DNA of 64,000 bases from an uncultured Roseibium sp. GTDB taxonomy: Bacteria > Pseudomonadota > Alphaproteobacteria > Rhizobiales > Stappiaceae. The notes beneath the pieces were generated by a model, which was given only the letters and a program-made list of their open reading frames with translations, made no database searches and was not told the origin of the DNA. The stretch's first letter is position 1. Each line of letters begins with the position of its first letter. The translations under genes and the position numbers were made by a program. Shown one piece after another: positions 18,295 to 26,820 of the stretch. The stretch is taken from contig NZ_OY780958.1 of the NCBI RefSeq assembly GCF_963675985.1, positions 124,001 to 188,000 of the forward strand, read 5' to 3'.

Positions 18295-19218
18295 ATGCAT
18301 GCATCGGTTTTACGCTATTTCGTCTGTGTCGCCCGCGCCGGGTCGATCCGGCAGGCGTCCGAAGAGCTGCATGTCGCGTCCTCCGCGATCAGCCGCCAGA
18401 TCCTGAAGCTGGAAGAAGAACTCGGCACGTCGCTGTTCGAGCGCCTCCCGAACGGATTGCGGCTGACCCGCGCCGGCGAGATCGTGCTTTCCCATGCGCG
18501 CAACACGCTGCACGACTTCGACATCATGAAGGGCGAACTGGGCGACCTGGAAGGCAAGAAGACCGGCCGGGTCCGCATCGCCTGCCTGGACAGCCTGGCG
18601 ATCCAGTTCCTGCCCGATCGGGTCAAGGCCTTCAATCGCCAGCACCCGGCGGTGGATTTCTACATCCGCAGCGACAATTACAGTCAGATCTTCGGCTTCG
18701 TCGCCGACGGGGAGGTCGATATCGGCCTGACCTTCGACCTGGCTCGTCCGGAGGATATCCGCCGTATTGCCGGTGTACGCATGCCGCTGATGGCCATGGT
18801 CGGCAAGAGCCATCCGCTGGCCCGCATGAAGGCCGTCACCCTTCAGGAATGCGCCCAGTTCAACCTGCTTTTGCAGCTCGACAACGAGGTGATGAGTTCG
18901 ATGATCGCCATCGAACTGTCCGCACTTGACCGGGCGGGGCGAACGCTGGTTGCGACCAACAACCAGATGATGCTGAAGCCGCTGATCCTGAACGGGACCG
19001 GTGTGGCGTTCTTCACCCCGTTCGGGCTCGTCGAGGAACTGAAATCCGGTGAGGTGGTGGCGATCCCGATCGCCGGCTCGCGGTTGCAGGACCTGGAGGT
19101 CGGGGTCGTGGTCGCCAAACGTCGGCCGATGACCGGGGCGACCCAGGCCGTGGCGGAATTCCTCGCCGAAGAGTTGAAGGCGTTCGCGGGAGAGATTCAA
19201 GAGGTTCTGGCGCGATGA
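18295..19218 (+). CDS. LysR-family transcriptional regulator
   Basis: A 307-residue LysR protein with the N-terminal HTH (SIRQASEELHVASSAISRQILKLEEEL, about 17-43) and a periplasmic-binding-like effector domain starting near GRVRIACLDSLA (about 99). ATG at 18295 is chosen because GGAAGGA precedes it; the frame opens 48 bases earlier inside the hydratase gene. It is cotranscribed with the catabolic genes rather than divergent, and its stop overlaps the amidohydrolase start, so it probably autoregulates the island. Confidence 0.87.
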   Translation: MHASVLRYFVCVARAGSIRQASEELHVASSAISRQILKLEEELGTSLFERLPNGLRLTRAGEIVLSHARNTLHDFDIMKGELGDLEGKKTGRVRIACLDSLAIQFLPDRVKAFNRQHPAVDFYIRSDNYSQIFGFVADGEVDIGLTFDLARPEDIRRIAGVRMPLMAMVGKSHPLARMKAVTLQECAQFNLLLQLDNEVMSSMIAIELSALDRAGRTLVATNNQMMLKPLILNGTGVAFFTPFGLVEELKSGEVVAIPIAGSRLQDLEVGVVVAKRRPMTGATQAVAEFLAEELKAFAGEIQEVLAR

Positions 19219-20633
19219 GCGTGGTGCTGTCCACAGAGCGTTACCTGGCACAGCCGGGCGTCCGTCCCGCCGAGCGGAACGTGGAGATTGCAGCGGGTGA
19301 AGACGGGGCTGTCTCCGTTCGTCCCGGCCAAGGTCGCGCGGGCGTCCTTGCCATGCCCGCGCCCGTCAATGCGCATGACCACGGCTACGGCATTCGCACG
19401 CTGGATTTCGGGCTGCTCGACGATGCGCTCGAAACCTGGATCCCCGGCTTGCGGGTCCGGCCGGCGACCGATCCTTACCTGGAAGCGCTGGTCTCCTTCG
19501 GGCGCCTGCTGCAAGCGGGCTGCTACGCGACCATGCACTGCCACAATTCCCTGAACGTCGACAGCCTTGTCGAGGAAGCCGGGGCCGTTGCCCGCGCCGC
19601 CCGCGACAGCGGCATCCGGCTGGGCCTGTCCTGTCCGCTACTCGACGCCTCGCCCTGGATCTACGGCGATGTGGAAGCTTTGCGGGGACTGGCCGGCGAA
19701 GAACAATGGGCGCATCTTTCCGGGATGCTGCCCAGCTATGCGCCGGTCTCCGTCCAGATCGAGGCGGTGGAGCAGGTCGCGAAAGAACATGCCGGTCACG
19801 GCGTCGACGTCCAGTACGGACCGATCGGGCCGCAATGGGCGAGCGATGCCCTGCTGGAGGCGGTCGCCGAAGCGTCTCACGCGTCTGGGCGGCGCATTCA
19901 CATGCATCTCCTGGAAAGCCCGCGCCAGCGCCAATGGCTCGATCAAAGATTTCCTGGTGGTATCGTTCGCCATCTGGCCGACATCGGCTTTCTGTCTCCG
20001 CGTCTTGCGGTTGCGCACGGCGTCCAGTTGCGGCCCGACGAATGCGAGCTGCTGGCTGAATACGGGGTGACGGTGGTGACGAACCCGTCCGCCAATCTCC
20101 GGCTCCGCTCCGGTGTCGCACCGCTGGAAACGCTGAAGAAAGCTGGCACGAAATTCGCCATCGGGCTCGACGGAACCGGTTTCGACGACGATCAGGACAT
20201 CTGGCGCGAGCTGCGCCTTGCCTGGCTGCTGCATGGCGGCCGGACGCTGGAGCCGGCGCTGAGCGAAGCCGACCTGTTCGAGGCGGTGACGGCAAGAGGG
20301 GCGGCTGTGATCAACCAGCCGACAGCAGGCGACATCGTCACGGTCGACTATGGCACCCTGACGCGGGATGCGCTGTTTGACGATCTCGATGAAGCGCGGG
20401 TGCTGCTCGCCCGAATGACCGCCGCCCATGTCATCGACCTCGTCGTTGCCGGCCGGCATGTGGTTCAGGACGGTGTCATCCGGACCTTCGATTTCGATAC
20501 GGCACGGAGCGAGCTTGCCGCACAGGCGCGGACGCAATTGCCCCGGCTCGAAACCGAGCGGGGCATTGCCCGCCAACTGGCGGATCTGATCCGCCGCTAT
20601 TACCGGGACTGGGAGTCTCAGGCCGCGAGATAG
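19215..20633 (+). CDS. Amidohydrolase-superfamily hydrolase (cytosine deaminase/TrzA-like)
   Basis: A 472-residue metal-dependent hydrolase. The first metal motif normally HxH reads NAHDHG (about 54-59), the second region has IHMHLLES (about 226), a third His is in VAHGVQL, and the final Asp is in GLDGTGFDDD. The pattern matches chlorohydrolase/deaminase-type amidohydrolases that remove amino groups from nitrogenous rings or amides. It ends the plus-strand run. It implies that the imported compound carries a nitrogen to be hydrolysed; the actual substrate cannot be read. Confidence 0.8.
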   Translation: MSVVLSTERYLAQPGVRPAERNVEIAAGEDGAVSVRPGQGRAGVLAMPAPVNAHDHGYGIRTLDFGLLDDALETWIPGLRVRPATDPYLEALVSFGRLLQAGCYATMHCHNSLNVDSLVEEAGAVARAARDSGIRLGLSCPLLDASPWIYGDVEALRGLAGEEQWAHLSGMLPSYAPVSVQIEAVEQVAKEHAGHGVDVQYGPIGPQWASDALLEAVAEASHASGRRIHMHLLESPRQRQWLDQRFPGGIVRHLADIGFLSPRLAVAHGVQLRPDECELLAEYGVTVVTNPSANLRLRSGVAPLETLKKAGTKFAIGLDGTGFDDDQDIWRELRLAWLLHGGRTLEPALSEADLFEAVTARGAAVINQPTAGDIVTVDYGTLTRDALFDDLDEARVLLARMTAAHVIDLVVAGRHVVQDGVIRTFDFDTARSELAAQARTQLPRLETERGIARQLADLIRRYYRDWESQAAR

Positions 20634-20655
20634 GCGACAGGAACCCTTTCCGGTT

Positions 20656-21534
20656 TCATGAAGCTTCGGGAAGGGCGGTCAGCTGATCGATATCCGCTTG
20701 CGACAATGGTGCCAGCGGCGGCAACACGCGGGCGAAGGCAGTGTCGCCGTGGAGCTTGGCAACGAGCTGCTTGACCGCCGGGATCAGCGGCGCTGCGGAA
20801 ATCGCCGCGCGGCTTGACCTGACGGTTTCGCGCAAGGCGGTGTCCGAGGGATCGCGCCAGAGCCTGGCGGCAAGCGGCGCCGAAAGGTTGACGGTCGCGG
20901 AAATGCAGCCGGCAAAGCCCTTTTCCGATGCCAGTGCGAGGGCGGTTTCGTCGCTGGGGTAGACAGCAAAGCCGTCGATCTTCGCGAGTTCCGCGGCGTA
21001 GTCGAGATCGCCGGAACTGTCCTTGGCGCCGACGATCCGTCCGGGGAAGTCGGACGACAGGCGTGCCGCCAGGGAGGGCGAAAAGCGGATGCCGGTCATC
21101 TGGGGGAAATTGTAGAGCAGGATCGGGATCGGCCGGTCCGCCGTCGCCTCGACCAGGCTTGCAAAATAGGCATATAGCCCGTCATCAGTGACGCCCTTGT
21201 AGTAATAGGGCGGCAGCACGAGAGCCGCGCCGAAGCCCAGGTCATGGGCGTGGCGGGTCAGTTCCGTGGTGGTGGCCAGATCCGGGCAGCCGGTGCCGAC
21301 CATCAGCCGGGAGGGGTCGAGCTCTTTTGCGATCTCCGTCATCAAGGTGCGGCGCTGAGCGGCGGAAAAGGACGTGGCTTCTCCGGTGGTGCCGAGCACG
21401 TTCAGCCCGTCGGCGCCGTTGGCGAGCAGCCAGCGGGCATGGCGCAGGAACCGTGCCGCATCCGGTGTGCCGTCCGCCGTCACCGGCGTCACGATGGCGG
21501 CGATGACGCCGCCCGGTCCATGGTCGTGCATCAT
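20656..21534 (-). CDS. DapA-family (dihydrodipicolinate synthase-like) aldolase/lyase
   Basis: A 292-residue TIM-barrel class I aldolase. The GxxGE motif is GTTGEATSFSAAQR (about 46-59), the catalytic Tyr lies in LLYNFPQMTGI (about 138) and the Schiff-base Lys in IVGAKDSSGD (about 165). Family members condense or cleave pyruvate and an aldehyde. The longer frame overlaps the ferredoxin gene and is rejected; ATG at 21534 starts the fold. It is in a two-gene minus operon with the ferredoxin and converges on the amidohydrolase gene. A catabolic retro-aldol role is more likely than lysine synthesis given the context. Confidence 0.83.
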   Translation of the reverse strand: MMHDHGPGGVIAAIVTPVTADGTPDAARFLRHARWLLANGADGLNVLGTTGEATSFSAAQRRTLMTEIAKELDPSRLMVGTGCPDLATTTELTRHAHDLGFGAALVLPPYYYKGVTDDGLYAYFASLVEATADRPIPILLYNFPQMTGIRFSPSLAARLSSDFPGRIVGAKDSSGDLDYAAELAKIDGFAVYPSDETALALASEKGFAGCISATVNLSAPLAARLWRDPSDTALRETVRSSRAAISAAPLIPAVKQLVAKLHGDTAFARVLPPLAPLSQADIDQLTALPEAS

Positions 21535-21551
21535 GGGTCTCCCTGTTCTGG

Positions 21552-21893
21552 TTATGCCTGTTGTTTCTCGCGCAGCGGATAGGCCGCGACCAGCGGGTGG
21601 TCCATCTGCGTGGTGTGGGCCTCGTCCCAGCCGCCGGGGTCTCCCCAGCCGGTCACGTCGGGGCCGAAGAACTCGCGGTTCGCCGCCTCGAAAGGTTTCA
21701 TCGAGGCCGGCATCTCTTCGTCGTAAAGGATGGCGTCCACCGGACAGATCGACAGGCACAGGCCGCAATTGATGCACTCGTCCGGGTGGATGTAGAACAT
21801 CCGGCCGCCCTCATAGATGCAGTCGGCCGGGCAGGCGAGGGTGCAGGCGCCGTCTTTCACATCGATGCAGGGTTCGGAAATGATATAGGCCAT
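21552..21893 (-). CDS. Ferredoxin family protein (7Fe/8Fe type)
   Basis: A 113-residue iron-sulfur protein. The N-terminal cluster Cys residues are in EPCIDVKDGACTLACPADCI (8-27), and the second cluster is in DECINCGLCLSICPVDAI (38-55), a full C-x2-C-x2-C-x3-CP 4Fe-4S motif. The C-terminal 50 residues resemble FdxA-type extensions (GPDVTGWGDPGGWDEAH). It is a cytosolic electron carrier. The start lies about 110 bases from the LysR gene end, and it is the first gene of the operon with the DapA-like enzyme. Confidence 0.88.
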   Translation of the reverse strand: MAYIISEPCIDVKDGACTLACPADCIYEGGRMFYIHPDECINCGLCLSICPVDAILYDEEMPASMKPFEAANREFFGPDVTGWGDPGGWDEAHTTQMDHPLVAAYPLREKQQA

Positions 21894-22007
21894 TCAGTCC
21901 GTGCCGGGTCTGTCGTTTCACGTACTATCGGCACGGACGGCGCGCTAATAAAGAAGAGTTATTCGCTATACCCGGTGCCGAAACGGCAACGCGCCAGGTA
22001 TGGCTTG

Positions 22008-22916
22008 CTATGCCGCCAGATTGTGCGCGTCGGTGAAATCCCGGATGAAGGTGCGCAGGGTTTCCGTCCGCCGGTAGCCCCTGCGCAGGATCAGGCTGAA
22101 GGTGCAGGTGTAGCTGATGTCCTCCGGCAGGATGGCGACGAGGTCTCCCGCCTCGACCCACCGCTGTGCAAGGTGTTCCGGCAGGAAGCCGAGATATTGC
22201 CCGGAGAGGACCAGCATGAGCTGGGGTTCGATCTGGTGGACCGTCGCCTCGACCGGACCCAGCAACAGCCGCTTTTCATCGGCGGCGCGCCAGTAGCCCC
22301 GGCGGATGAAGCGGTGCCGGCGCAGTTGCTCGGTCGTGATCGGAAGACTGCTTTCGAACAGCGGATGGCTGCTCGCGGCGTAAAGATAATGCTTTTCGTC
22401 ATAAAGCGGGATCGCTTCCAGGCCGGAGATCAGGTGCGGGAAGCTGCCGATGCCGCAATGGTAGACGCCGTCATAGACCTTCTGCTGCAACTCCTGCGGC
22501 CGATCCTGCATCAGGGTCAGGGAGACCGACCCTTCCCGCTTGCCGAAAGCGGTGATCGCCTGGGAGATCCTTGAGCTGGGGTCGGTGACCATGCTGTCGA
22601 CAAGGCCGATGCGCAGCTCGCCGGTCAGGGTGCCACGCAGGGCGCCGATTTCCGCGTCGAAGTCGCCGATCGCCTTGAACAGGCGCCGGGCGGAATCCAG
22701 CACGATCTGCCCCTTCTCCGTCAGGCGGAAGCCGGTACGGCCGCGCTGGCACAGCTTGACGCCGAGCCGTTCCTCCAGGGCGGTCATGTGATTGGAGATG
22801 GTCGAGGCGCTGATATTCAGTTCGGCTTCGGCGGCCGAAAAGGCCCCGTGACGGGCGACCGCTTCGAAGACCTTGAGAAGACGCAGGTCGCTGCCGGAAA
22901 ACTGCATGTCACTCAC
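22008..22916 (-). CDS. LysR-family transcriptional regulator
   Basis: A 302-residue LysR protein. The HTH spans GAFSAAEAELNISASTISNHMTALEERLG (about 25-53) and the effector domain follows from LTGELRIGLVDSM (about 93). GTG at 22916 and ATG at 22907 are both possible starts; neither has a strong ribosome site. It is divergent from the ureohydrolase gene with 112 bases between. That gap contains the dyad AAACT-AG-AGTTT at 22930-22941, a plausible binding site. It probably controls the ureohydrolase/ABC operon. Confidence 0.86.
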   Translation of the reverse strand: MSDMQFSGSDLRLLKVFEAVARHGAFSAAEAELNISASTISNHMTALEERLGVKLCQRGRTGFRLTEKGQIVLDSARRLFKAIGDFDAEIGALRGTLTGELRIGLVDSMVTDPSSRISQAITAFGKREGSVSLTLMQDRPQELQQKVYDGVYHCGIGSFPHLISGLEAIPLYDEKHYLYAASSHPLFESSLPITTEQLRRHRFIRRGYWRAADEKRLLLGPVEATVHQIEPQLMLVLSGQYLGFLPEHLAQRWVEAGDLVAILPEDISYTCTFSLILRRGYRRTETLRTFIRDFTDAHNLAA

Positions 22917-22925
22917 TTTGAGAAT

Positions 22926-22951
22926 TGCAAAACTAGAGTTTGATAATTGCT
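22926..22951. promoter_or_regulatory. Candidate LysR binding site between lysR and the ureohydrolase gene
   Basis: AAACT and AGTTT flank a two-base centre at 22930-22941, inside a wider pair of ATTGC words. LysR sites usually contain a T-N11-A dyad in such divergent intergenic regions. Support is symmetry and position only. Confidence 0.35.
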
Positions 22952-23028
22952 CATTTTTTCCATGTTTGCCACCGGCTAGGCTGCATATTCGATTGGCGTG
23001 ATTAATTTGCAGTCAGAATGAGGGCGCA

Positions 23029-23982
23029 ATGACATTCAACCAGCCGCTTGGCGGCAACGACATGCCGCGGTTTGCGGGCCCGTCTACGATGATGCGGCTG
23101 CCGGCCCAGGACACGGCGGAAGGCCTGGATGCCTGTTTCATCGGGGTGCCGCTGGATATCGGGACTTCCAACCGGTCGGGAACCCGGCAGGGGCCGCGTC
23201 ATATCCGCATGGAGTCGTGTATGCTGCGGCCCTACAACATGGGCACCGGGGCCGCCCCCTTCGACAGCCTGCAGGTTGCCGACGTCGGCGATGTGGCGCT
23301 GAACACCTTCGACCTGAAGAAGTCTGTCGAGATCATCGAGCAGGCCTTCGACGATATCCTTGTTCACGGCTGCAAGCCGCTGGCGCTCGGCGGCGATCAC
23401 ACCATGACCTATCCGATCCTGCGCGCCATGGCGAAGAAGCATGGGCCGGTGGCGCTCATTCACGTCGATGCCCACGCGGACATCAACGACGACATGTTCG
23501 GCGAGAAGATTGCTCACGGCACGCCGTTCCGGCGCGCGCTTGAGGACGGCTGTCTTCAGGCCGACAAGGTGTTCCAGATCGGCCTGCGCGGCACCGGCTA
23601 TTCACCGGAGGATTTCAACTGGTCGCGCAAGCAGGGCTTTACCGTCGTTCCGGCGGAAGATTGCTGGTACAAGTCGCTGGTGCCGCTGATGACGGAGATC
23701 CGGGAGAAGATCGGTGATCACCCGGTCTACCTTTCCTACGATATCGACAGTCTGGACCCGGCGTTTGCGCCGGGGACGGGAACGGTGGAGATCGGCGGCC
23801 TGACCATCTGGCAGGCGCTGGAAATCATTCGCGGCTGCCAGGGGCTCAACGTGGTTGGCGGGGACCTGGTGGAAGTGTCGCCGCCCTATGATCCGTCCGG
23901 CAACACCGCCCTGGTCGGCGCCAACCTTCTCTACGAAATGCTCTGCATTCTGCCCGGTGTCCGCTACTCCGCGGACGACTAG
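23029..23982 (+). CDS. Agmatinase-family ureohydrolase
   Basis: A 317-residue binuclear manganese ureohydrolase. Metal ligands are visible in GGDHTMTYPILR (about 121-132), IHVDAHADINDD (about 144-155) and SYDIDSLDPAFAPGTGT (about 238-254). Family members split guanidino compounds into urea and an amine. The substrate could be agmatine, guanidinobutyrate or guanidinopropionate; sequence alone does not decide. A polyamine-type importer follows 60 bases downstream and an MBL hydrolase closes the run, consistent with uptake and use of a guanidino or polyamine compound. Confidence 0.87.
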   Translation: MTFNQPLGGNDMPRFAGPSTMMRLPAQDTAEGLDACFIGVPLDIGTSNRSGTRQGPRHIRMESCMLRPYNMGTGAAPFDSLQVADVGDVALNTFDLKKSVEIIEQAFDDILVHGCKPLALGGDHTMTYPILRAMAKKHGPVALIHVDAHADINDDMFGEKIAHGTPFRRALEDGCLQADKVFQIGLRGTGYSPEDFNWSRKQGFTVVPAEDCWYKSLVPLMTEIREKIGDHPVYLSYDIDSLDPAFAPGTGTVEIGGLTIWQALEIIRGCQGLNVVGGDLVEVSPPYDPSGNTALVGANLLYEMLCILPGVRYSADD

Positions 23983-24042
23983 GAATCTGCCCCTACGGGC
24001 CAACAAAAACAAAGATCACCTTTTACCAGAGATGGAGCAGTC

Positions 24043-25125
24043 ATGACAAAACAGGTCAAAACCAAGAAACTGAAGAACGCCGTCCTCGGCGTGCTTCTGT
24101 CCTCCGTGGTGCTGGCGCCGTTGTCGGCGCAGGCGACGGAAGAACTCAACGCGCTGGTGTGGTGCGATCACACCGACCCGGCGCTGATCGAGCCGTTCGA
24201 GAAAAAATTCGACGTCAAGGTCAACCTGAAGGAATACGAAGGCACCGGTGCGGCGCTTGCCATCGTCGAACAATCACAGCCGGGCGACTGGGACGTGTTC
24301 GTGATCGACGGGGTCGACGTGCCGCGCGCGATCGATGCCGATCTCCTGGCGCCATTGCCGGCGGATGCCCTGCCCATGGACGATATCTTCCCGGCTCTGC
24401 GCATGGAGGCAAACCACATGCGCGACGGCAAGATCTACGCCGTCTCGGAGAAGTTCGGCTACAACACGATCTCCTTCAACAAGGCCAAGGTCGATCCGGC
24501 CGACATGGAGGACATGACGGCGCTGTGGTCCTCCGACAAGTACAAGGGCAAGATCGCCGTCTATGACTATTACCTGCCGGTCATGGGCCTGGTGGCCGTT
24601 GGCCTCGGCAAGAAAACGTCGGACCTTTCCGATGCCGATCTTCCCGAGATCAAGGACACGCTGTTCAAGATCAAGGACAACGCCAAGCTCGTCGGCGAGG
24701 TGGTCGCCAGCCAGACCGCGCTTGCGACCGGCGAAGTCGATATTCTGGTTGGCGGCGGCGAGTGGGTGACCGCGGGCCTCAGCGCCGACAATCCGGATCT
24801 GGACTGGATCCTGCCGAAGCAGGGAGGCATGCGCTGGTCCCAGTCGATCGGCGTCTTCAAGGACAGCAAGCGCAAGGAACTGGCGACCGAGTTCGTCAAG
24901 TACATCCTGTCGCCGGAAGGCCAGGCGAAGCTGGCGACCTCGTCCTGCTATTGGGCGATGCCGGCCAACTCCAAGGCCGAAGCCGAGTTGACCGACCAGC
25001 AGAAGGCCGCTCTGCGCTGGTCCGATCAGGAAAGCTATATCGCCAACTCCCAGCTTTACCCTGCGCCTGACGCCAAGCTGGACGCGGAAATGCAGGACGT
25101 CTGGACGGAATTCCTGCAACACTGA
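24043..25125 (+). CDS. Polyamine-type ABC transporter substrate-binding protein (PotD/PotF-like)
   Basis: A 360-residue periplasmic binding protein with a long positively charged leader (TKQVKTKKLKNAVLGVLLSS) and cleavage after LSAQA. The mature start ELNALVWCDHTDPALIEPFE and the KYKGKIAVYDYY segment match the spermidine/putrescine-binding family. A Cys in the first strand (VWCDH) is unusual but not at a lipobox position. It probably feeds the permeases encoded next. A guanidino or polyamine ligand is inferred from the ureohydrolase beside it. Confidence 0.84.
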   Translation: MTKQVKTKKLKNAVLGVLLSSVVLAPLSAQATEELNALVWCDHTDPALIEPFEKKFDVKVNLKEYEGTGAALAIVEQSQPGDWDVFVIDGVDVPRAIDADLLAPLPADALPMDDIFPALRMEANHMRDGKIYAVSEKFGYNTISFNKAKVDPADMEDMTALWSSDKYKGKIAVYDYYLPVMGLVAVGLGKKTSDLSDADLPEIKDTLFKIKDNAKLVGEVVASQTALATGEVDILVGGGEWVTAGLSADNPDLDWILPKQGGMRWSQSIGVFKDSKRKELATEFVKYILSPEGQAKLATSSCYWAMPANSKAEAELTDQQKAALRWSDQESYIANSQLYPAPDAKLDAEMQDVWTEFLQH

Positions 25126-25162
25126 TCCTTAATCGGATCGAGACCTGAACGGAGACGCGGAC

Positions 25163-26026
25163 ATGGCGGCGGCAACGAAGCGCAAGCGGATCGACCTGGG
25201 GGCCTGGGCCTTCGTCGCTCCCGCTCTTCTGTGGACTGCCGCCTTCTTCGTGGCTCCGTTCATCGTCATGGCGGTGGTCAGCCTGTGGGAGCGGGTCGGA
25301 ACCGATCTCGTTGCAAGCTGGACCTTCGCCAATTACCTGAAGTTCTTCGAGCGTGGGCACTTCTTCCAGGCGATGGTGAATTCGCTGGAGGTCACGGCCA
25401 TCGTGACCGTGACCTCCATTTTGCTTGCCTATCCGTTTGCCTGGATCATCGCCGAAAAGGTGCCGGCCCGGTGGCAGCGGCTGGCGCTGGTGTTTGCCAT
25501 CCTGCCGTTCTGGACGTCCTACGTGGTGCGCTCCTATTCCTGGCTTCTGGTGCTTGCCAACAACGGGATTATCAACCAGGCACTGCTCGGTATCGGAGTT
25601 GTCGACGAGCCACTCGATCTGGCCAACAGCCGTACGGCGACGGTGATCGGCTTTGTCCATTTTTTCGTTATGCTTCTGACGCTGACGATCTACGCCAACC
25701 TGGTGCAGCTTTCGCCGAATTACCGCAAGGCCGCTGCCGATCTCGGTGCCGGACCGCTCAGGACCTTCTGGCATGTGGTGTTACCGCTGACATTGCCGGG
25801 AATCATGGTCGGCGCATTCCTGACGTTCGTCCTGTGCATCGGCGACTACATCACGCCCCAGGTGCTCGGCGGCAACAACGAGCTGCTGATGCCGCAGGTG
25901 ATCATGCTGCAGATCGGCCGGCGGGCGGACTTCCCGACCGCCTCGGCGCTCGCGATCCTCCTGATGTTCGTTGTGACCATCGCCTATCTCGGCTTCGCCC
26001 GCTGGATCCGTCTGGAAAGGGCCTGA
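25163..26026 (+). CDS. Polyamine-type ABC transporter permease (PotB-like)
   Basis: A 287-residue inner-membrane permease with six predicted spans. The EAA-type loop is KAAADLGAGPLRTFWHVVLPL (about 191-211), followed by FVLCIGDYITPQVLGG, a strongly conserved PotB segment. It forms the channel with the next gene product, whose ATG begins two bases after this stop. GGAG precedes the ATG at the normal distance. Confidence 0.88.
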   Translation: MAAATKRKRIDLGAWAFVAPALLWTAAFFVAPFIVMAVVSLWERVGTDLVASWTFANYLKFFERGHFFQAMVNSLEVTAIVTVTSILLAYPFAWIIAEKVPARWQRLALVFAILPFWTSYVVRSYSWLLVLANNGIINQALLGIGVVDEPLDLANSRTATVIGFVHFFVMLLTLTIYANLVQLSPNYRKAAADLGAGPLRTFWHVVLPLTLPGIMVGAFLTFVLCIGDYITPQVLGGNNELLMPQVIMLQIGRRADFPTASALAILLMFVVTIAYLGFARWIRLERA

Positions 26027-26028
26027 GC

Positions 26029-26820
26029 ATGATACGCAAACCCTGGCGCCAGCTGCCCTCCGTTCTCTACGCGCTGGCGATCTACGGCTTCATTTTCCTG
26101 CCGGTCGTCGTGTTGGTGCTGTTTTCCTTCCAGGACGGCCGGTTTCCGATCCCGCCGCTGAAAGGCTTGAGCCTGCGTTGGTACGAGGCGGTGTGGAACG
26201 ACCGTCGCCTGATGGAGGCGCTGGTCAATTCCATGGCGGTCGCCGTCGGATCGTCGCTGATGGCCGTCCTGCTCGGGTTCCTGTCGGCTTATGGTCTGGC
26301 GCGGTTCAAGCTGCCGGCGAAGGGGCTGCAGAGGGCGCTTCTCACCGCGCCGCTGACGGTGAGCTATCTGATCATCGGCATGGGGCTGTTGATCACCTTC
26401 AACGCGATAGGCATCCCGAAGTCGCTCGTTGCCGCGGGCATCGGCCATGTGGTGATCAACATGCCGCTGTGCTTTGCCATCATCTACAGCCAGATGGGCG
26501 ACCATCAGGCCAATATCGAGCGGGCCGCCCGGGATCTGGGTGCAAAGGAATGGCAGGTGATCACGCTGGTGACGGCGCCGATGCTCTGGCCGACGCTCTT
26601 TGCCAGCTTCTTCCTGTCGATGACGTTCTCCTGGGACGAGTTCATCATCTCGTTCCTGCTGACGCGCTTCGACGTCACCCTGCCGGTGGAAATCTGGAGC
26701 CTGCTGCGCTCGGGTCTCAATCCGAAGACCAACGCGGTCGGCAGTGTCGTCTTCGGCATTTCCGTCGTTCTCGTCATTGTTCTCGAACTGGTCGTTTTCC
26801 GGAAAGGGAGGCGTTCTTGA
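26029..26820 (+). CDS. Polyamine-type ABC transporter permease (PotC-like)
   Basis: A 263-residue permease with six spans. The coupling loop is RAARDLGAKEWQVITLVTAPM (about 165-185), and SFSWDEFIISFLLT matches the conserved PotC motif. The open frame runs upstream through the potB-like gene, but ATG at 26029 fits the family N-terminus (KPWRQLPSVLYALAIYG). The stop overlaps the TTG start of the ATPase gene. Confidence 0.88.
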   Translation: MIRKPWRQLPSVLYALAIYGFIFLPVVVLVLFSFQDGRFPIPPLKGLSLRWYEAVWNDRRLMEALVNSMAVAVGSSLMAVLLGFLSAYGLARFKLPAKGLQRALLTAPLTVSYLIIGMGLLITFNAIGIPKSLVAAGIGHVVINMPLCFAIIYSQMGDHQANIERAARDLGAKEWQVITLVTAPMLWPTLFASFFLSMTFSWDEFIISFLLTRFDVTLPVEIWSLLRSGLNPKTNAVGSVVFGISVVLVIVLELVVFRKGRRS

